The notes beneath the pieces were generated by a model. The model worked only from the letters and a program-made list of their open reading frames with translations, had not been told where the DNA came from and did no database searches. A DNA stretch of 64,000 nt, taken from Gammaproteobacteria bacterium 45_16_T64 (GTDB taxonomy: Bacteria > Pseudomonadota > Gammaproteobacteria > Pseudomonadales > Ketobacteraceae). This document shows, in pieces, positions 37,656 to 47,021 of this stretch; position 1 is the stretch's first letter; each line of letters begins with the position of its first letter. The stretch spans positions 1 through 64,000 of the forward strand of contig MABD01000040.1 in the NCBI GenBank assembly GCA_002162955.1, given 5' to 3'. The position numbers and the translations under genes were made by a program.

Positions 37656-38495
37656 ATGTCCGATTTCACCCCTGGTAACCTGGTTACCCTTTCCCCCTTA
37701 GTCCACCGCGTAGTCGCAAACAACGCAGGGATGATGACCGGCCCCGGCACTAACACTTACCTCATTGGCACTCAACAAATTGCAGTAATTGATCCAGGCC
37801 CCGCAAACGCTGAGCACATTGACGCCATTTTGGCTGGGGCAGAAAGTATCGGTGGAAGTATTCAATGGATTCTCTGTACACACACCCATATCGACCACTC
37901 CCCTGGTGCCGCGCTACTCAAAGCTAAAACCAACGCCATCGTCTGTGGTTTACCTGCCCCCGAAGGGATTAGCCAAGATACTGATTTTAGACCCGATCAA
38001 CATTGGCACGATGGTAGTGAACTGGAATGCGAGGAGTTCTGCATTAGCGCAATCCATACGCCAGGCCACGCATCAAATCATCTGTGCTTTTTGCTCAATA
38101 ACGAAGAACTCCTGTTCACTGGCGATCACCTAATGAATGGGTCAACGGTGGTTATTAGCCCTCCCGATGGAAATATGCAGCATTATTTACAATCACTCGA
38201 GAAATTAAAAAATTACAACATTCGCAATTTAGCCCCTGCACACGGAGACATATTACCCAATCCATCAGAGGTAATAGAAGGCACAATCAAGCACCGCTTA
38301 CAACGAGAACAAAAGGTCATTGAACGCCTTACACAGTTGAAAACCTGTGATATCGACACACTAACCAGCTCGGTATATGACGATGTGCCCGCCTTCCTTC
38401 ACCCCATAGCGAAGATGTCTCTACTCGCCCATTTAGAGAAGCTTTCTACCGAAAACAAAGCCAACCAATCTCAGCAGCAATGGTCCGCATGCTAA
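37656..38495 (+). CDS. Metallo-beta-lactamase-fold hydrolase, LACTB2-like
   Basis: This is a 279-residue enzyme. Zinc ligands are visible: HTHIDH (His76, His78, Asp80, His81), His137 in HTPGHASNH, Asp157 in FTGDHL and His196 in PAHGD. A C-terminal winged-helix-like part (about 215-265) resembles the LACTB2 group, which includes endoribonucleases and thioesterase-type hydrolases. It has no signal peptide. Its stop is four bases from a convergent 60-residue gene. The substrate cannot be fixed from the sequence. Confidence 0.88.
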   Translation: MSDFTPGNLVTLSPLVHRVVANNAGMMTGPGTNTYLIGTQQIAVIDPGPANAEHIDAILAGAESIGGSIQWILCTHTHIDHSPGAALLKAKTNAIVCGLPAPEGISQDTDFRPDQHWHDGSELECEEFCISAIHTPGHASNHLCFLLNNEELLFTGDHLMNGSTVVISPPDGNMQHYLQSLEKLKNYNIRNLAPAHGDILPNPSEVIEGTIKHRLQREQKVIERLTQLKTCDIDTLTSSVYDDVPAFLHPIAKMSLLAHLEKLSTENKANQSQQQWSAC

Positions 38496-38499
38496 TGCC

Positions 38500-38682
38500 C
38501 TAGGGGCGCCTGGGCTTTGGGCCCTTATTGCTAGGCTTCTTTCTTATTTTAGCCTTGCTTTTCCAGCCCATCGCCTTCTTGAATTGGCCCTCCATATCTT
38601 TTGCTCGCTGTTCTTTTCGCGTTTCTTCCACCTGTTTCTTGGCCTGCGCAAAATCTACAACATCACCTTTGGAATCTGTCAT
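38500..38682 (-). CDS. Small basic protein
   Basis: This is a 60-residue protein with a good AGGAG eight bases before the ATG at 38682 (a TTG one codon upstream is ignored). It starts MTDSKGDVVDFAQAKKQVEE, has an amphipathic helix and ends in a Lys/Arg/Pro-rich tail (KAKIRKKPSNKGPKPRRP). This looks like a nucleic-acid or ribosome contact, but I do not recognise the family with certainty. It is convergent with the metallo-hydrolase gene. Confidence 0.7.
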   Translation of the reverse strand: MTDSKGDVVDFAQAKKQVEETRKEQRAKDMEGQFKKAMGWKSKAKIRKKPSNKGPKPRRP

Positions 38683-38909
38683 CAATCAGCTCCTCTATCA
38701 CCTTTGCCACGATACAACGCCAACTTGCCGTACACACCGAGAATCTTGCCCGTTATTGCTGGCCTAAAACAACTCCAGGACAGTAAACAGATATAACAAA
38801 AACATTTACCGAGAGTGACTATTAGGTCAAAAAAGCATACAAATGCCCCCCATCATGTGAACTCTCGTGCAATTTAAGGTAACATCCACCGCGCAATGAT
38901 CAAGTACAA

Positions 38910-38936
38910 ACTGTGCAAACACGTGGCTTGCACAGT
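38910..38936. promoter_or_regulatory. Inverted repeat ahead of the ABC1 kinase gene
   Basis: ACTGTGCAA (38910-38918) and its exact complement TTGCACAGT (38928-38936) are separated by nine bases that include CACGTG. It ends 27 bases before the ABC1 kinase ATG. It could be an operator or a 5' leader hairpin. No T-run follows, so it is not a terminator. Confidence 0.45.
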
Positions 38937-38963
38937 CCAATAGTAGTAATTCAGGTGGTAGGG

Positions 38964-40355
38964 ATGTCAGAACATAATTCTAGAACGACCATTAAGCGTG
39001 TTAAAACCGGAGCCTTTGAGCGACGCTTTAGTATGGCAAAAATGGGAATCGTCGCCGGAACTCGCCTAGCAGCGCAGTCTGCAGGCAATATGTTCTCGGC
39101 AAAAGAAGAAAGAGAAGATCGCCAAAAGGCCATTTTATCCAAGCAAGCCCTATATCTCGCCGATGAAATTGGCAAGCTCAAGGGAAGCATTGTAAAAATT
39201 GGCCAGATGATGGCACTCTATGGTGAACATTTTTTACCCACCGAAGTGACTGACGCGCTACACACGCTAGAAGACGAAACAGCGTCCCTCGATTGGACCT
39301 CAATCTATGAAGCGTTGGAAGATGAGTTGGGTCCAGAAAGGCTCGCATTACTCGAAATCGATGAAACCTCCATTGGAGCAGCCTCCCTTGGTCAGGTCCA
39401 TCGAGCCACCATCAAAGCCACTGGCGAACAAATATGCCTTAAAGTTCAATACCCCGGGGTCGCCGAAGCCGTTGACAGCGACCTCAATGCCGTTAAGACA
39501 CTGCTCCGCCTTATAAAAGTAGTGCCTATTACTGAAGAATTTGAAGGCTGGTTTAACGAAATAAAAGAAATGATGTACCGTGAGGTCGATTATGTACACG
39601 AAGCGGAGAAAACAGACGCCTTTTATCAACGATTGAAGGACGATCCACGCTATATCGTGCCAAAAATCTTCCCAGACTTTTGTACTCAAAAAGTCATTGC
39701 GACTTCATACGAGCCGGGAATTGATATCGATTCCGAAGAAACCAAATCTCTCTCCCAGGAGAGGCGCAATAAGCTTTGCGCAGCCTCCCTCGATTTATGC
39801 TGGCGTGAAGTATTTGATTGGGAAGAGATGCAAACAGACCCCAATTTCGGCAATTACTTTGTTCGCTTACGCGAGGACGAAGATTCGCCTGACAAAATCG
39901 TACTTCTCGATTTTGGTGCGGTCCGAAAGTTTTCAGCGAAAACCATTCTACCTGGGAAAAAAATCATTCGAGCATCGTTCCAGCATGACACCGAGTTATT
40001 ATTCGAGGCGGTCGATGAACTCAATTTTTTCGATGAGACACCCCCAGAAAGTGTCAAAGAGAGCTTATCCAAACTTTGCTTTTTGGCCATGGAGCCCTTT
40101 GCCGACTACGACAAATTCCCCCCCCCGAATTACCTCTTGAACAGCAACGGCGAGTACATCTGGGGGGCTAGTGATCTTGCGGCCCGACTCAGCTTGCAAG
40201 CTGGATTGTCTGCAACCAGCCGACACTTTGCCATTCCTCCCCGTGAGCTGATGTTCTTAGCGAGAAAAATCATGGGGGCCTATACGTTTATGTCTGTGTT
40301 AAGTGCAGAGCTAAAGGGCTACGATATATTGAGCCCATACTTAGACAGAACATAG
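38964..40355 (+). CDS. ABC1/AarF-family atypical kinase
   Basis: This is a 463-residue UbiB/ABC1-type protein kinase-like ATPase. The start at 38964 has AGGTGG upstream. Family marks: the KxGQ motif in VKIGQMMA, the Ala-rich loop GAASLGQVHRA, the catalytic-lysine strand LKVQYPG, DPNFGNY in place of the usual DxHxxN segment and LLDFGAVR for metal binding. It lacks the C-terminal membrane helices of UbiB, so it belongs to the soluble ABC1 group. Links to quinone or lipid metabolism are known for relatives; its own substrate is unknown. Confidence 0.9.
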   Translation: MSEHNSRTTIKRVKTGAFERRFSMAKMGIVAGTRLAAQSAGNMFSAKEEREDRQKAILSKQALYLADEIGKLKGSIVKIGQMMALYGEHFLPTEVTDALHTLEDETASLDWTSIYEALEDELGPERLALLEIDETSIGAASLGQVHRATIKATGEQICLKVQYPGVAEAVDSDLNAVKTLLRLIKVVPITEEFEGWFNEIKEMMYREVDYVHEAEKTDAFYQRLKDDPRYIVPKIFPDFCTQKVIATSYEPGIDIDSEETKSLSQERRNKLCAASLDLCWREVFDWEEMQTDPNFGNYFVRLREDEDSPDKIVLLDFGAVRKFSAKTILPGKKIIRASFQHDTELLFEAVDELNFFDETPPESVKESLSKLCFLAMEPFADYDKFPPPNYLLNSNGEYIWGASDLAARLSLQAGLSATSRHFAIPPRELMFLARKIMGAYTFMSVLSAELKGYDILSPYLDRT

Positions 40356-40497
40356 CAGCATTACTGGAATTTGAATCGCAAGGACGCGAAAACCATCACA
40401 TCTACCTCAATTTATTGGTTTAGTTATCGCCAAAATCTCCTTATTTGTCTGATCGTTTCTATACTTACATGAATCATTCGACTAAGGACCCCCGCTA

Positions 40498-41751
40498 ATG
40501 GATATTAGCCATATAAAGCAATTGGAATTTATTCGCCACCTGAATGAACAGCAGATCATATTATTATATAACACTAGTGAGACCCTGAAATTTAGAGCCG
40601 GCGATAAAATCATCAGTGCGGGTGAGCAAGACCCCTATGAATACTACCTCCTTGCTGGTGAAATTGTTCTTAAGGAGAGTGGTGATACCCTTAATGCCGT
40701 AAAGAGCATTCATGCCAGTAGCCACGACGCACTAAAATGCATCATACGCCCCAAGCCAAGGGAATTTGATGTCTATGCGCAAACCAATGCAGCATTACTC
40801 AGGGTTGAGCTAGAACACTTAAAGTCGCTATTAAAAGACGCCCCAGGGGACAATTATGAAGTCAGAAAAGTCCTAAGAGAAGATCAACCTGAAGACAAAC
40901 AGCTGTTCTTTGATATATACACTGATTTACGCAATAACCAACTCACACTACCGAGTCTTCCCGATGTCGCTCTACGTATTCGTCAGCTCATCGCCGAGGG
41001 TAGTAATAACGCAAAAACCATTGCCCAAGCCGTTAATAGTGACGCCGCTATCGCCACCAAGCTCATCAAAGCAGCCAACAGCCCTCTATTCAGAGGCACC
41101 AAAGAGTTTGAAACAACAAATGCCGCTATCGTGCGACTCGGGATGCAGACAACGCAACAGCTCGTCACTAGCTTTACTCTACGGGAAGTATTCAAAGCCA
41201 AGGTTCCCGCATTAAAACAACGAATGGATGCGTTGTGGAAAAATGGTATCGAGGTTGCCGCAATATCCAGCGTACTGGCCAAGCACGTTAAAGGTCTTAA
41301 CCCTGAACAAGGGCTGCTTGCAGGTTTACTACATGAAATAGGTATTGTTCCGGTATTAATGTATGCCGAAAAGTATGAAGGCATTGCCAATGACCCAGAG
41401 CAACTAGAAAAGGCCATTCAGGAGTTAGCCCCTGAAATTGGAGGCGCTATCCTTAATCGCTGGGGCTTTAGCGACGAAATTGTAGAAGTTACTCAACTTT
41501 CCCATCAATGGCAACGAAATCATGAAGGGGCTGCAGACTATTGTGACCTAATCATCGTCGCACGACTCCATGCGCAGCTACACCTATCGCCAGAAACTGC
41601 CTCACAAGATAACCCTCCTCCGCCTTTAGAGCAATGCCCTGCCTTTCTTAAACTATGCGAACAGAACGCACTCACACCAGAAAAAAGCCTGGCGATCCTT
41701 TCAGAGGCCAAAGAACAAATAGAAGAAACAAAAAAATTACTGGGCACGTAA
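40498..41751 (+). CDS. cNMP-binding-like plus HDOD signalling protein
   Basis: This is a 417-residue soluble protein. A degenerate cyclic-nucleotide-binding fold (about 5-120) with FRAGDKIISAGEQ is followed by an HDOD domain (about 145-345) starting LPSLPDVALRIRQL and including GLLHEIG, a partial trace of the HD motif. HDOD proteins lack HD catalysis and act as regulatory scaffolds in cyclic-di-GMP, motility or stress networks. The cNMP domain recalls the one in the GGDEF protein at 33.2 kb. It starts 142 bases after the ABC1 gene and ends at a terminator. Confidence 0.9.
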   Translation: MDISHIKQLEFIRHLNEQQIILLYNTSETLKFRAGDKIISAGEQDPYEYYLLAGEIVLKESGDTLNAVKSIHASSHDALKCIIRPKPREFDVYAQTNAALLRVELEHLKSLLKDAPGDNYEVRKVLREDQPEDKQLFFDIYTDLRNNQLTLPSLPDVALRIRQLIAEGSNNAKTIAQAVNSDAAIATKLIKAANSPLFRGTKEFETTNAAIVRLGMQTTQQLVTSFTLREVFKAKVPALKQRMDALWKNGIEVAAISSVLAKHVKGLNPEQGLLAGLLHEIGIVPVLMYAEKYEGIANDPEQLEKAIQELAPEIGGAILNRWGFSDEIVEVTQLSHQWQRNHEGAADYCDLIIVARLHAQLHLSPETASQDNPPPPLEQCPAFLKLCEQNALTPEKSLAILSEAKEQIEETKKLLGT

Positions 41752-41772
41752 TAAGTCGTGCCCCAAAACAAA

Positions 41773-41808
41773 AAAAAGCCCCATAGCTTGAAAGCTACGG
41801 GGCTTTTT
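41773..41808. terminator. Bidirectional terminator, HDOD / MORN genes
   Basis: The stem GCCCC-A-TAGCTT, loop GA, AAGCTA-C-GGGGC has a single A/C mismatch and is flanked by A and T tracts. It lies between the convergent HDOD and MORN genes. Confidence 0.88.
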
Positions 41809-41834
41809 GTAACAACATACAATCTTGGGCGAAA

Positions 41835-43310
41835 TTACTTCACCAGAGGTACTAAGAATTCGCCACCACGAACAGTACGCTTTTCACTACTGCTCTGGTT
41901 TCCATTTCTATAAGCAACGAACTCAAAATAACCGCCTATTTTTTTGCCATCATCAAATTTGATAACCACACGTCCAGGCAACGTTGACGTCGTCTGATAC
42001 GATGCGACTCCAGGTTTAGAAATAACCCCTTTGAAATATTTTAGCGGGTAAGCTCCCAAACCATCATACTCGTCAATCACCATTGTCAGTTCGTAATCAC
42101 CGCCTTCCGCCCTTAGCTTAAGGTCTCCAAATTTAATGGCATCAAACTTAGCCCATACGGTTGGTGCTGTATCGTAATAACCGTTCGCAATCCAATCATG
42201 TTTAAATGAAAATATCGCGCCATCACTACGCATTGGCCCTTTCAAAAACGCTGGCTTATTCGCGCCGCCCGCCGCTTTGGTTGAGGGTTTCTTCGACTTA
42301 GCACCACTACGGTGTTTGCCTCGACGTGCAAATACCGCCTTCTCGCCCTCATCACCAACGTCCACTTTCGGCACTGTTGGTAACACAACAGGTTTAACCA
42401 CTTTAACGACAGGTTTAGGAGTAGTTTTCACTGAACTTGGTGTCTTAAGAATCACTGGGACAGACGGTTTAACAACCGGGGTGGGCACAACAACCTTAGG
42501 GGCTAGCTTGGCTATAGGTTTTGCTGGTGCGGGTTTAACCACCTTCTTAACAACAACCGCCTTTGGTTTTGGCTTAACAATGGGGGCTGGAATTGGCTTA
42601 GGTTTCCTTACCACTTTTTTGGCGACTTTCTTAACAACTCGCTTCCCTTTATTGTATTTACACGGTGCAAGCTTCCCCAACACCTTACATACACCTTCAC
42701 CGTTAGGTAAATTATTCGATACCGGACCGGTATATTGGTTGCCGTTGCTAAAAGCAAACACAACATCACCCACTAAATAATCATTATTCCACTGGCCTGT
42801 AGCCTCAGTACCATTGCTAGAGGTAAGGGTACCTTTCCCCTGCTTCTTATCCGCTTTCCATTCGCCCTGGTATACCCCAAGCGATTTGCTCTTGAATATA
42901 CCCAAACCACTTCGCTTGCCCTTTAAAAAACCACCCGTGTAGTCGTCGCCATTGCTCCAAACAAAGTGACCGGTACCTGAAGATTTACCACCAATCCAGT
43001 TTCCATCATAGCGATCACCATTCGCCCAGGTTTTTACGCCTTTCCCATGAGCCCTACTCTCTGACCAGGTTCCAACATACTTGTCCCCATTGGGCCACGT
43101 TTGCGTGCCTTGTCCATGGCGGCGGCCGTCGCGCCAAGTGCCGCTATAGACCTTACCGTTACCATAGGTATAAGTGCCTTGACCATGAAATCGATTAAAG
43201 GTATTTCTTTCACCGTCATAAACGCCAGCACCATAGGATGTGGCGCTCAAGCTGAATAATAAGGTAAAAACGACAATTGACCACGTTAATAGGTTTCTAG
43301 GATAAGCCAT
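41835..43310 (-). CDS. Secreted MORN-repeat protein with Pro/Lys-rich stalk
   Basis: This is a 491-residue exported protein. A signal peptide (about 1-28) ends near SYGAG. About seven MORN repeats (GxGxxTxxxGxxYxGxW type, roughly 40-210) are followed by a long linker (about 220-320) rich in Lys, Pro and Val (KPKPIPAPIVKPKPK) and a basic patch (RRGKHRSGAKSKK). A C-terminal beta domain (about 355-491) has no family I recognise. MORN repeats often bind lipids or glycans. The basic stalk could span the wall or bind anionic polymers. It is transcribed alone, with a palindromic pair upstream as a candidate operator. Confidence 0.87.
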   Translation of the reverse strand: MAYPRNLLTWSIVVFTLLFSLSATSYGAGVYDGERNTFNRFHGQGTYTYGNGKVYSGTWRDGRRHGQGTQTWPNGDKYVGTWSESRAHGKGVKTWANGDRYDGNWIGGKSSGTGHFVWSNGDDYTGGFLKGKRSGLGIFKSKSLGVYQGEWKADKKQGKGTLTSSNGTEATGQWNNDYLVGDVVFAFSNGNQYTGPVSNNLPNGEGVCKVLGKLAPCKYNKGKRVVKKVAKKVVRKPKPIPAPIVKPKPKAVVVKKVVKPAPAKPIAKLAPKVVVPTPVVKPSVPVILKTPSSVKTTPKPVVKVVKPVVLPTVPKVDVGDEGEKAVFARRGKHRSGAKSKKPSTKAAGGANKPAFLKGPMRSDGAIFSFKHDWIANGYYDTAPTVWAKFDAIKFGDLKLRAEGGDYELTMVIDEYDGLGAYPLKYFKGVISKPGVASYQTTSTLPGRVVIKFDDGKKIGGYFEFVAYRNGNQSSSEKRTVRGGEFLVPLVK

Positions 43311-43422
43311 AGGTATTTATAATTCTGGGTATCGGTAAATTTAAGTTAGTAGACAGTCACATTGACACTTACATTGGCACTATCTACATGCATCAGTGTA
43401 ATCTCAGAAATCGATCAGGTAA

Positions 43423-43451
43423 AACCTAATTAGGTTGAAACACCTAATTAG
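43423..43451. promoter_or_regulatory. Paired ACCTAATTAG sites upstream of the MORN gene
   Basis: AACCTAATTAGGTT at 43423-43436 is a perfect 14-base palindrome. The core ACCTAATTAG repeats at 43442-43451, exactly 18 bases further. The pair is about 115 bases upstream of the MORN start and 75 bases past the MFS stop. It looks like a two-site operator. Confidence 0.5.
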
Positions 43452-43524
43452 TCGGATTCGGGCAACATTATGTCTATTTTTTATCCAAAACACCAGTTAA
43501 CTGTAACAATTCAGGCCATATTAC

Positions 43525-44754
43525 CTATTTGTGCGCGTTTCTTGCCACGTTCCAAGAAAATAGAATCAAAGGTACAAATAATACGGCAGAGCCAATGTAA
43601 GGGGCCGCTGCAGATACCTTATATAAGCCCGCTCCCAACATTGGACCGACAATAAACCCTAATGCAGGGCATGCACTCACCAACCCAGCAACAGCACCTT
43701 GCTCCTCCGCCGTCACCGCAAGCGTTGAGGCAGAGGAAAAGCCAGGTGCGGACATTCCTATCCCCATTCCCACAAAACCCATGGCGCATACGTATTCTAC
43801 CAAAGTCGTACCTAAAGCAATGCCGATAAAACCCAATAGCATCATCGGCAAGCCCACGGCCATCAAGCGATAAGGACTCCAGGCTAGACGCTGAACCACA
43901 ATCAGCTGCATTGCCAGGGCTGCAATTGCTGACCCCATCATTGCAATACCAACTTTCTGGGCAGTTAATTCTGCACTCAAATGCAACTGATCTTGCAGGT
44001 AATAACCCAAGGTTTGTTGTACCACCGAAAACCCCGTAAACATTGACATACCAACAATCATAAAGGGCAGGATACGTCGATCAGTATAACGAAGCTTGCG
44101 CATCTTCACTTCGGGTTTTTCTGGGATCGGTAACGAAGGAAGATACCTCACCACTAATATCGCCCCAAGCAGCGTCATGCCTGCGGCCAAATAGATAGGC
44201 GCCAACAGGCTTATTACCGCAAAATAGGCAATCGCCGGTCCCAAAATCGTCCCTAAGCTATGGGCAGCACCAATTCGTCCAATACCTACCGTCCGGTTAC
44301 TTACATCTGTAATATCGCTGACATAGGCAGTCGCCGCAGGCGATGTCGCCGACATTACCAATGATTGCGTCATCCGCGCCACTATGAGGGCGACAAACAG
44401 AGCACCGCCGGTCAACCATCCATGCAAACCCGCATAAAATGTTGTCGCGAACAGCACGGTTCCAAGGGTGTATCCAATCAGTCCGATAATCATCACTGAT
44501 TTACGGCCCATCACGTCACTTCTGCGTCCCCACATAGGACTAAACAAAGAAAAGATGACGGAAGAACAGGTGATAATAAACCCAATTTGTAGCTCATCTA
44601 AGCCGACTTCCCGCCCCAAAGGGCCAAGAATAGCAAACACCACCGTTTGCCCCATAGAAACAGTAATAATGGCAAAGATAATGATTTTACTGGCAATACT
44701 CCGCTGCGCTTCACTTAATACGACTAGCGGCCCCAGCGACGATTGATTTGTCAT
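43525..44754 (-). CDS. MFS transporter, TetA-like DHA1 type
   Basis: This is a 409-residue inner-membrane protein with about 12 hydrophobic spans. The motif-A loop GRRSDVMGRKS follows span 2, and motif C-like glycines (GAAHSLGTILGPAIAY) fall in span 5, as in proton-coupled drug efflux pumps. GGAG precedes the ATG. It is divergent from a carboxylesterase gene, so it may export that enzyme's product or substrate. It is convergent with nothing close. Drug specificity cannot be told from sequence. Confidence 0.9.
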   Translation of the reverse strand: MTNQSSLGPLVVLSEAQRSIASKIIIFAIITVSMGQTVVFAILGPLGREVGLDELQIGFIITCSSVIFSLFSPMWGRRSDVMGRKSVMIIGLIGYTLGTVLFATTFYAGLHGWLTGGALFVALIVARMTQSLVMSATSPAATAYVSDITDVSNRTVGIGRIGAAHSLGTILGPAIAYFAVISLLAPIYLAAGMTLLGAILVVRYLPSLPIPEKPEVKMRKLRYTDRRILPFMIVGMSMFTGFSVVQQTLGYYLQDQLHLSAELTAQKVGIAMMGSAIAALAMQLIVVQRLAWSPYRLMAVGLPMMLLGFIGIALGTTLVEYVCAMGFVGMGIGMSAPGFSSASTLAVTAEEQGAVAGLVSACPALGFIVGPMLGAGLYKVSAAAPYIGSAVLFVPLILFSWNVARNAHK

Positions 44755-44800
44755 AGCGGCTCCACATTAAGAGGCTATATACATACATCAATGTAAATAG

Positions 44801-44812
44801 AAGGTATACCTT
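44801..44812. promoter_or_regulatory. Palindrome in the MFS / esterase divergent promoter
   Basis: AAGGTATACCTT is a perfect 12-base palindrome midway in the 150-base divergent gap. It is a candidate operator for shared control of the transporter and esterase. No local regulator gene is adjacent. Confidence 0.35.
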
Positions 44813-44904
44813 TAATTATTTTTTTACATAACGCAACAAAACTTGTAGTTTTGCCTTAACCAGTAAAGACTAACGCTACTTCAATAATAATAGGAATGGG
44901 TTAC

Positions 44905-46446
44905 ATGGCTGCAACTGCTGAACTAGCACTTGGTGTATTACAAGGAATAGATCGGGACGACCACGTCGAGTTTCGAGGAATCCCCTACGCGGCGCCACCG
45001 GTAAATGAAAAGCGATTTCAGCCCCCTCACCCCGTAGAAGCCTGGGAAGGTATCAAGCGTGCAGACCGATTTGGTGATGCATCGCTCCAAGAAGACACCT
45101 CACTCTTTGGCGTTGGCAACACCTCCGAAGACTGCCTATATTTGAACGTGTGGACCCCTTCCGCTGATAATAAAAAGCGCCCTGTAATGGTCTGGATTCA
45201 CGGCGGCGGCTTCCTGTCTGGTTCAGGCTCGCAATTAATTTACCGCGGCAGAGAACTCTGTATAAATGGCGATATGGTGGTAGTTACCATCAATTACCGC
45301 CTAGGTGCATTAGGTTTCTTGGACCTGACCCAACACTTCGGTGACGACTTGTCCGTAAGCACCAACAATGGATTACGAGACCAAATTGCGGCCTTAACGT
45401 GGGTTAAGGAACATATACACGCTTTCGGTGGCGACGCAAACCAAATAACCGTATTTGGTGAATCTGCAGGCGCCAAAAGTATCGCGTCTTTGATGGTCAG
45501 TCCATCGGCTGATGGACTATTTAATCGAGCTATCATACAAAGTGGCTCAGGTGACCACGTTCTCACCAAAGAAGAATCAAGTCGAGTCACTGAGTGCTTT
45601 CTGAGTGAAGCCGGCATTACCACCAGTGACCCGGATGCACTGCTCAACCTGACCACAGCACAAATATTGAAAGCCCAAAAGAAATGTCAGGAGGTATCCT
45701 TTGAGCACGGTGCCCAACGGCCAATGGCCCCTCAATTCGGTATGACGTTATTGCCAGTAATCGATGGAGAGGTTGTCCCGACATCTCCTATACGGGCCAT
45801 TGGAGCAGGAAAAGCTAAAAACATCGCTCTTATGCTAGCCAGTACACGGGATGAGTGGAACCTCTTTCTCCATACTCCAGGCCCAGACGGTGATACCTTA
45901 GCGAAAACACACTACAAGAATATCAACAAAAAAGAACTGATCAATATTTGCGAGCGTGACTTGCCTGGCCTGGGTGAAAGCAGCGCAAACCTGTATGAAA
46001 AAGTGCTACTTACCCGAAACGAAAATAGCTCAGTACTCGACATGTACAGTGCTTTCGAAAGCGATCGAATGTTTAGAATACCCACCCTGCGCCTTGCAGA
46101 GGCCCAAAGCACTTATCGCCAGGACGTATTTGTCTGTGAGTTCACCTGGGACAGAGGTGTCTTTGGTGCCTGCCACGCCACAGATATACCCTTTGTTTTT
46201 GGTGGAACCCAGGGTGGCGTCGGCCAAATACTTACTGGAGGGGGAAGCAAAGCCGCGTTACTCAGCGATGCTGTGCAATCCTGCTGGATAGGCTTTGCTC
46301 GCTCAGGTAACCCGGCAACAGATCGAACAGGTCAATGGCCCAACTACAATACCAACACCCGATCCGTCATGTGTTTCGACACTGAAATCGCCATTCAAGA
46401 AGACCCTTTAAGGGACACTCGACAACATTGGGACGGTATACTCTAA
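44905..46446 (+). CDS. Type-B carboxylesterase
   Basis: This is a 513-residue esterase. The ATG at 44905 with AGGA nine bases upstream is preferred to an ATG three codons earlier whose site would touch the start. Family marks: EFRGIPYAAPP, EDCLYLNVW, oxyanion motif HGGGF (99-103), nucleophile Ser187 in FGESAGAKS and the His in GACHATDIPFVFGG. There is no signal peptide. Its stop overlaps the start of the HD gene. With the divergent MFS pump it may handle an ester xenobiotic or lipid, but this is inference. Confidence 0.92.
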   Translation: MAATAELALGVLQGIDRDDHVEFRGIPYAAPPVNEKRFQPPHPVEAWEGIKRADRFGDASLQEDTSLFGVGNTSEDCLYLNVWTPSADNKKRPVMVWIHGGGFLSGSGSQLIYRGRELCINGDMVVVTINYRLGALGFLDLTQHFGDDLSVSTNNGLRDQIAALTWVKEHIHAFGGDANQITVFGESAGAKSIASLMVSPSADGLFNRAIIQSGSGDHVLTKEESSRVTECFLSEAGITTSDPDALLNLTTAQILKAQKKCQEVSFEHGAQRPMAPQFGMTLLPVIDGEVVPTSPIRAIGAGKAKNIALMLASTRDEWNLFLHTPGPDGDTLAKTHYKNINKKELINICERDLPGLGESSANLYEKVLLTRNENSSVLDMYSAFESDRMFRIPTLRLAEAQSTYRQDVFVCEFTWDRGVFGACHATDIPFVFGGTQGGVGQILTGGGSKAALLSDAVQSCWIGFARSGNPATDRTGQWPNYNTNTRSVMCFDTEIAIQEDPLRDTRQHWDGIL

Positions 46447-47021
46447 TGCACCAACCCACCTCGGCTCCAACCATAGTGAGCCACCTGCCAACACTGGATA
46501 TTCTGCTACATCAATGGCGCAGCCAGCTGGGGAAAGACCACGAAGCTTATCGCAACCACGTCTACCGAGTCGTTAACCATTGCCTTTGTTACGCATCAAC
46601 ACATAACCTGACGCTTTCCCAAATAGATATCGAGAAAATCGCCATCGCCGGTGCATTCCATGACATTGGGATATGGTTAGATAATACCTTCGACTATTTA
46701 GGTCCATCGGAGCAACGAGCCAATAACTACCTGGTGAGAGAAGGCAAAAGCCATTGGGTTAACCCTATTATTAGGATGATTAGCGAGCACCACAAACTTA
46801 CTCAATGTGACGTCGAGGAGCACTCTTTCGCCGAAATGTTTCGCCAAGCAGACTGGATCGATGTGTCTATGGGAATGATTACTTTTGCACTACCGAGGTC
46901 ACAGGTTCGGCTTATTCGCAAAGCCTTTCCTTATGTCGGTTTTCATAAGCGGCTCATCCAACTTTCGTTAGCTAACTCGCTAAAATCTCCTCTCAAACCG
47001 CTACCGATGTTTAAGTGGTAA
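46446..47021 (+). CDS. HD-domain phosphohydrolase-like protein
   Basis: This is a 191-residue protein. The ATG at 46446 overlaps the esterase stop (TAATG), a sign of translational coupling. HD-type metal residues are visible: NHVYRVVNHC, AFHDIG with the HD pair, and SEHHK. The rest is helical. It is cytoplasmic, and the substrate is unknown. It probably forms an operon with the esterase and ends inside a long palindromic terminator that begins at its stop codon. Confidence 0.83.
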   Translation: MHQPTSAPTIVSHLPTLDILLHQWRSQLGKDHEAYRNHVYRVVNHCLCYASTHNLTLSQIDIEKIAIAGAFHDIGIWLDNTFDYLGPSEQRANNYLVREGKSHWVNPIIRMISEHHKLTQCDVEEHSFAEMFRQADWIDVSMGMITFALPRSQVRLIRKAFPYVGFHKRLIQLSLANSLKSPLKPLPMFKW

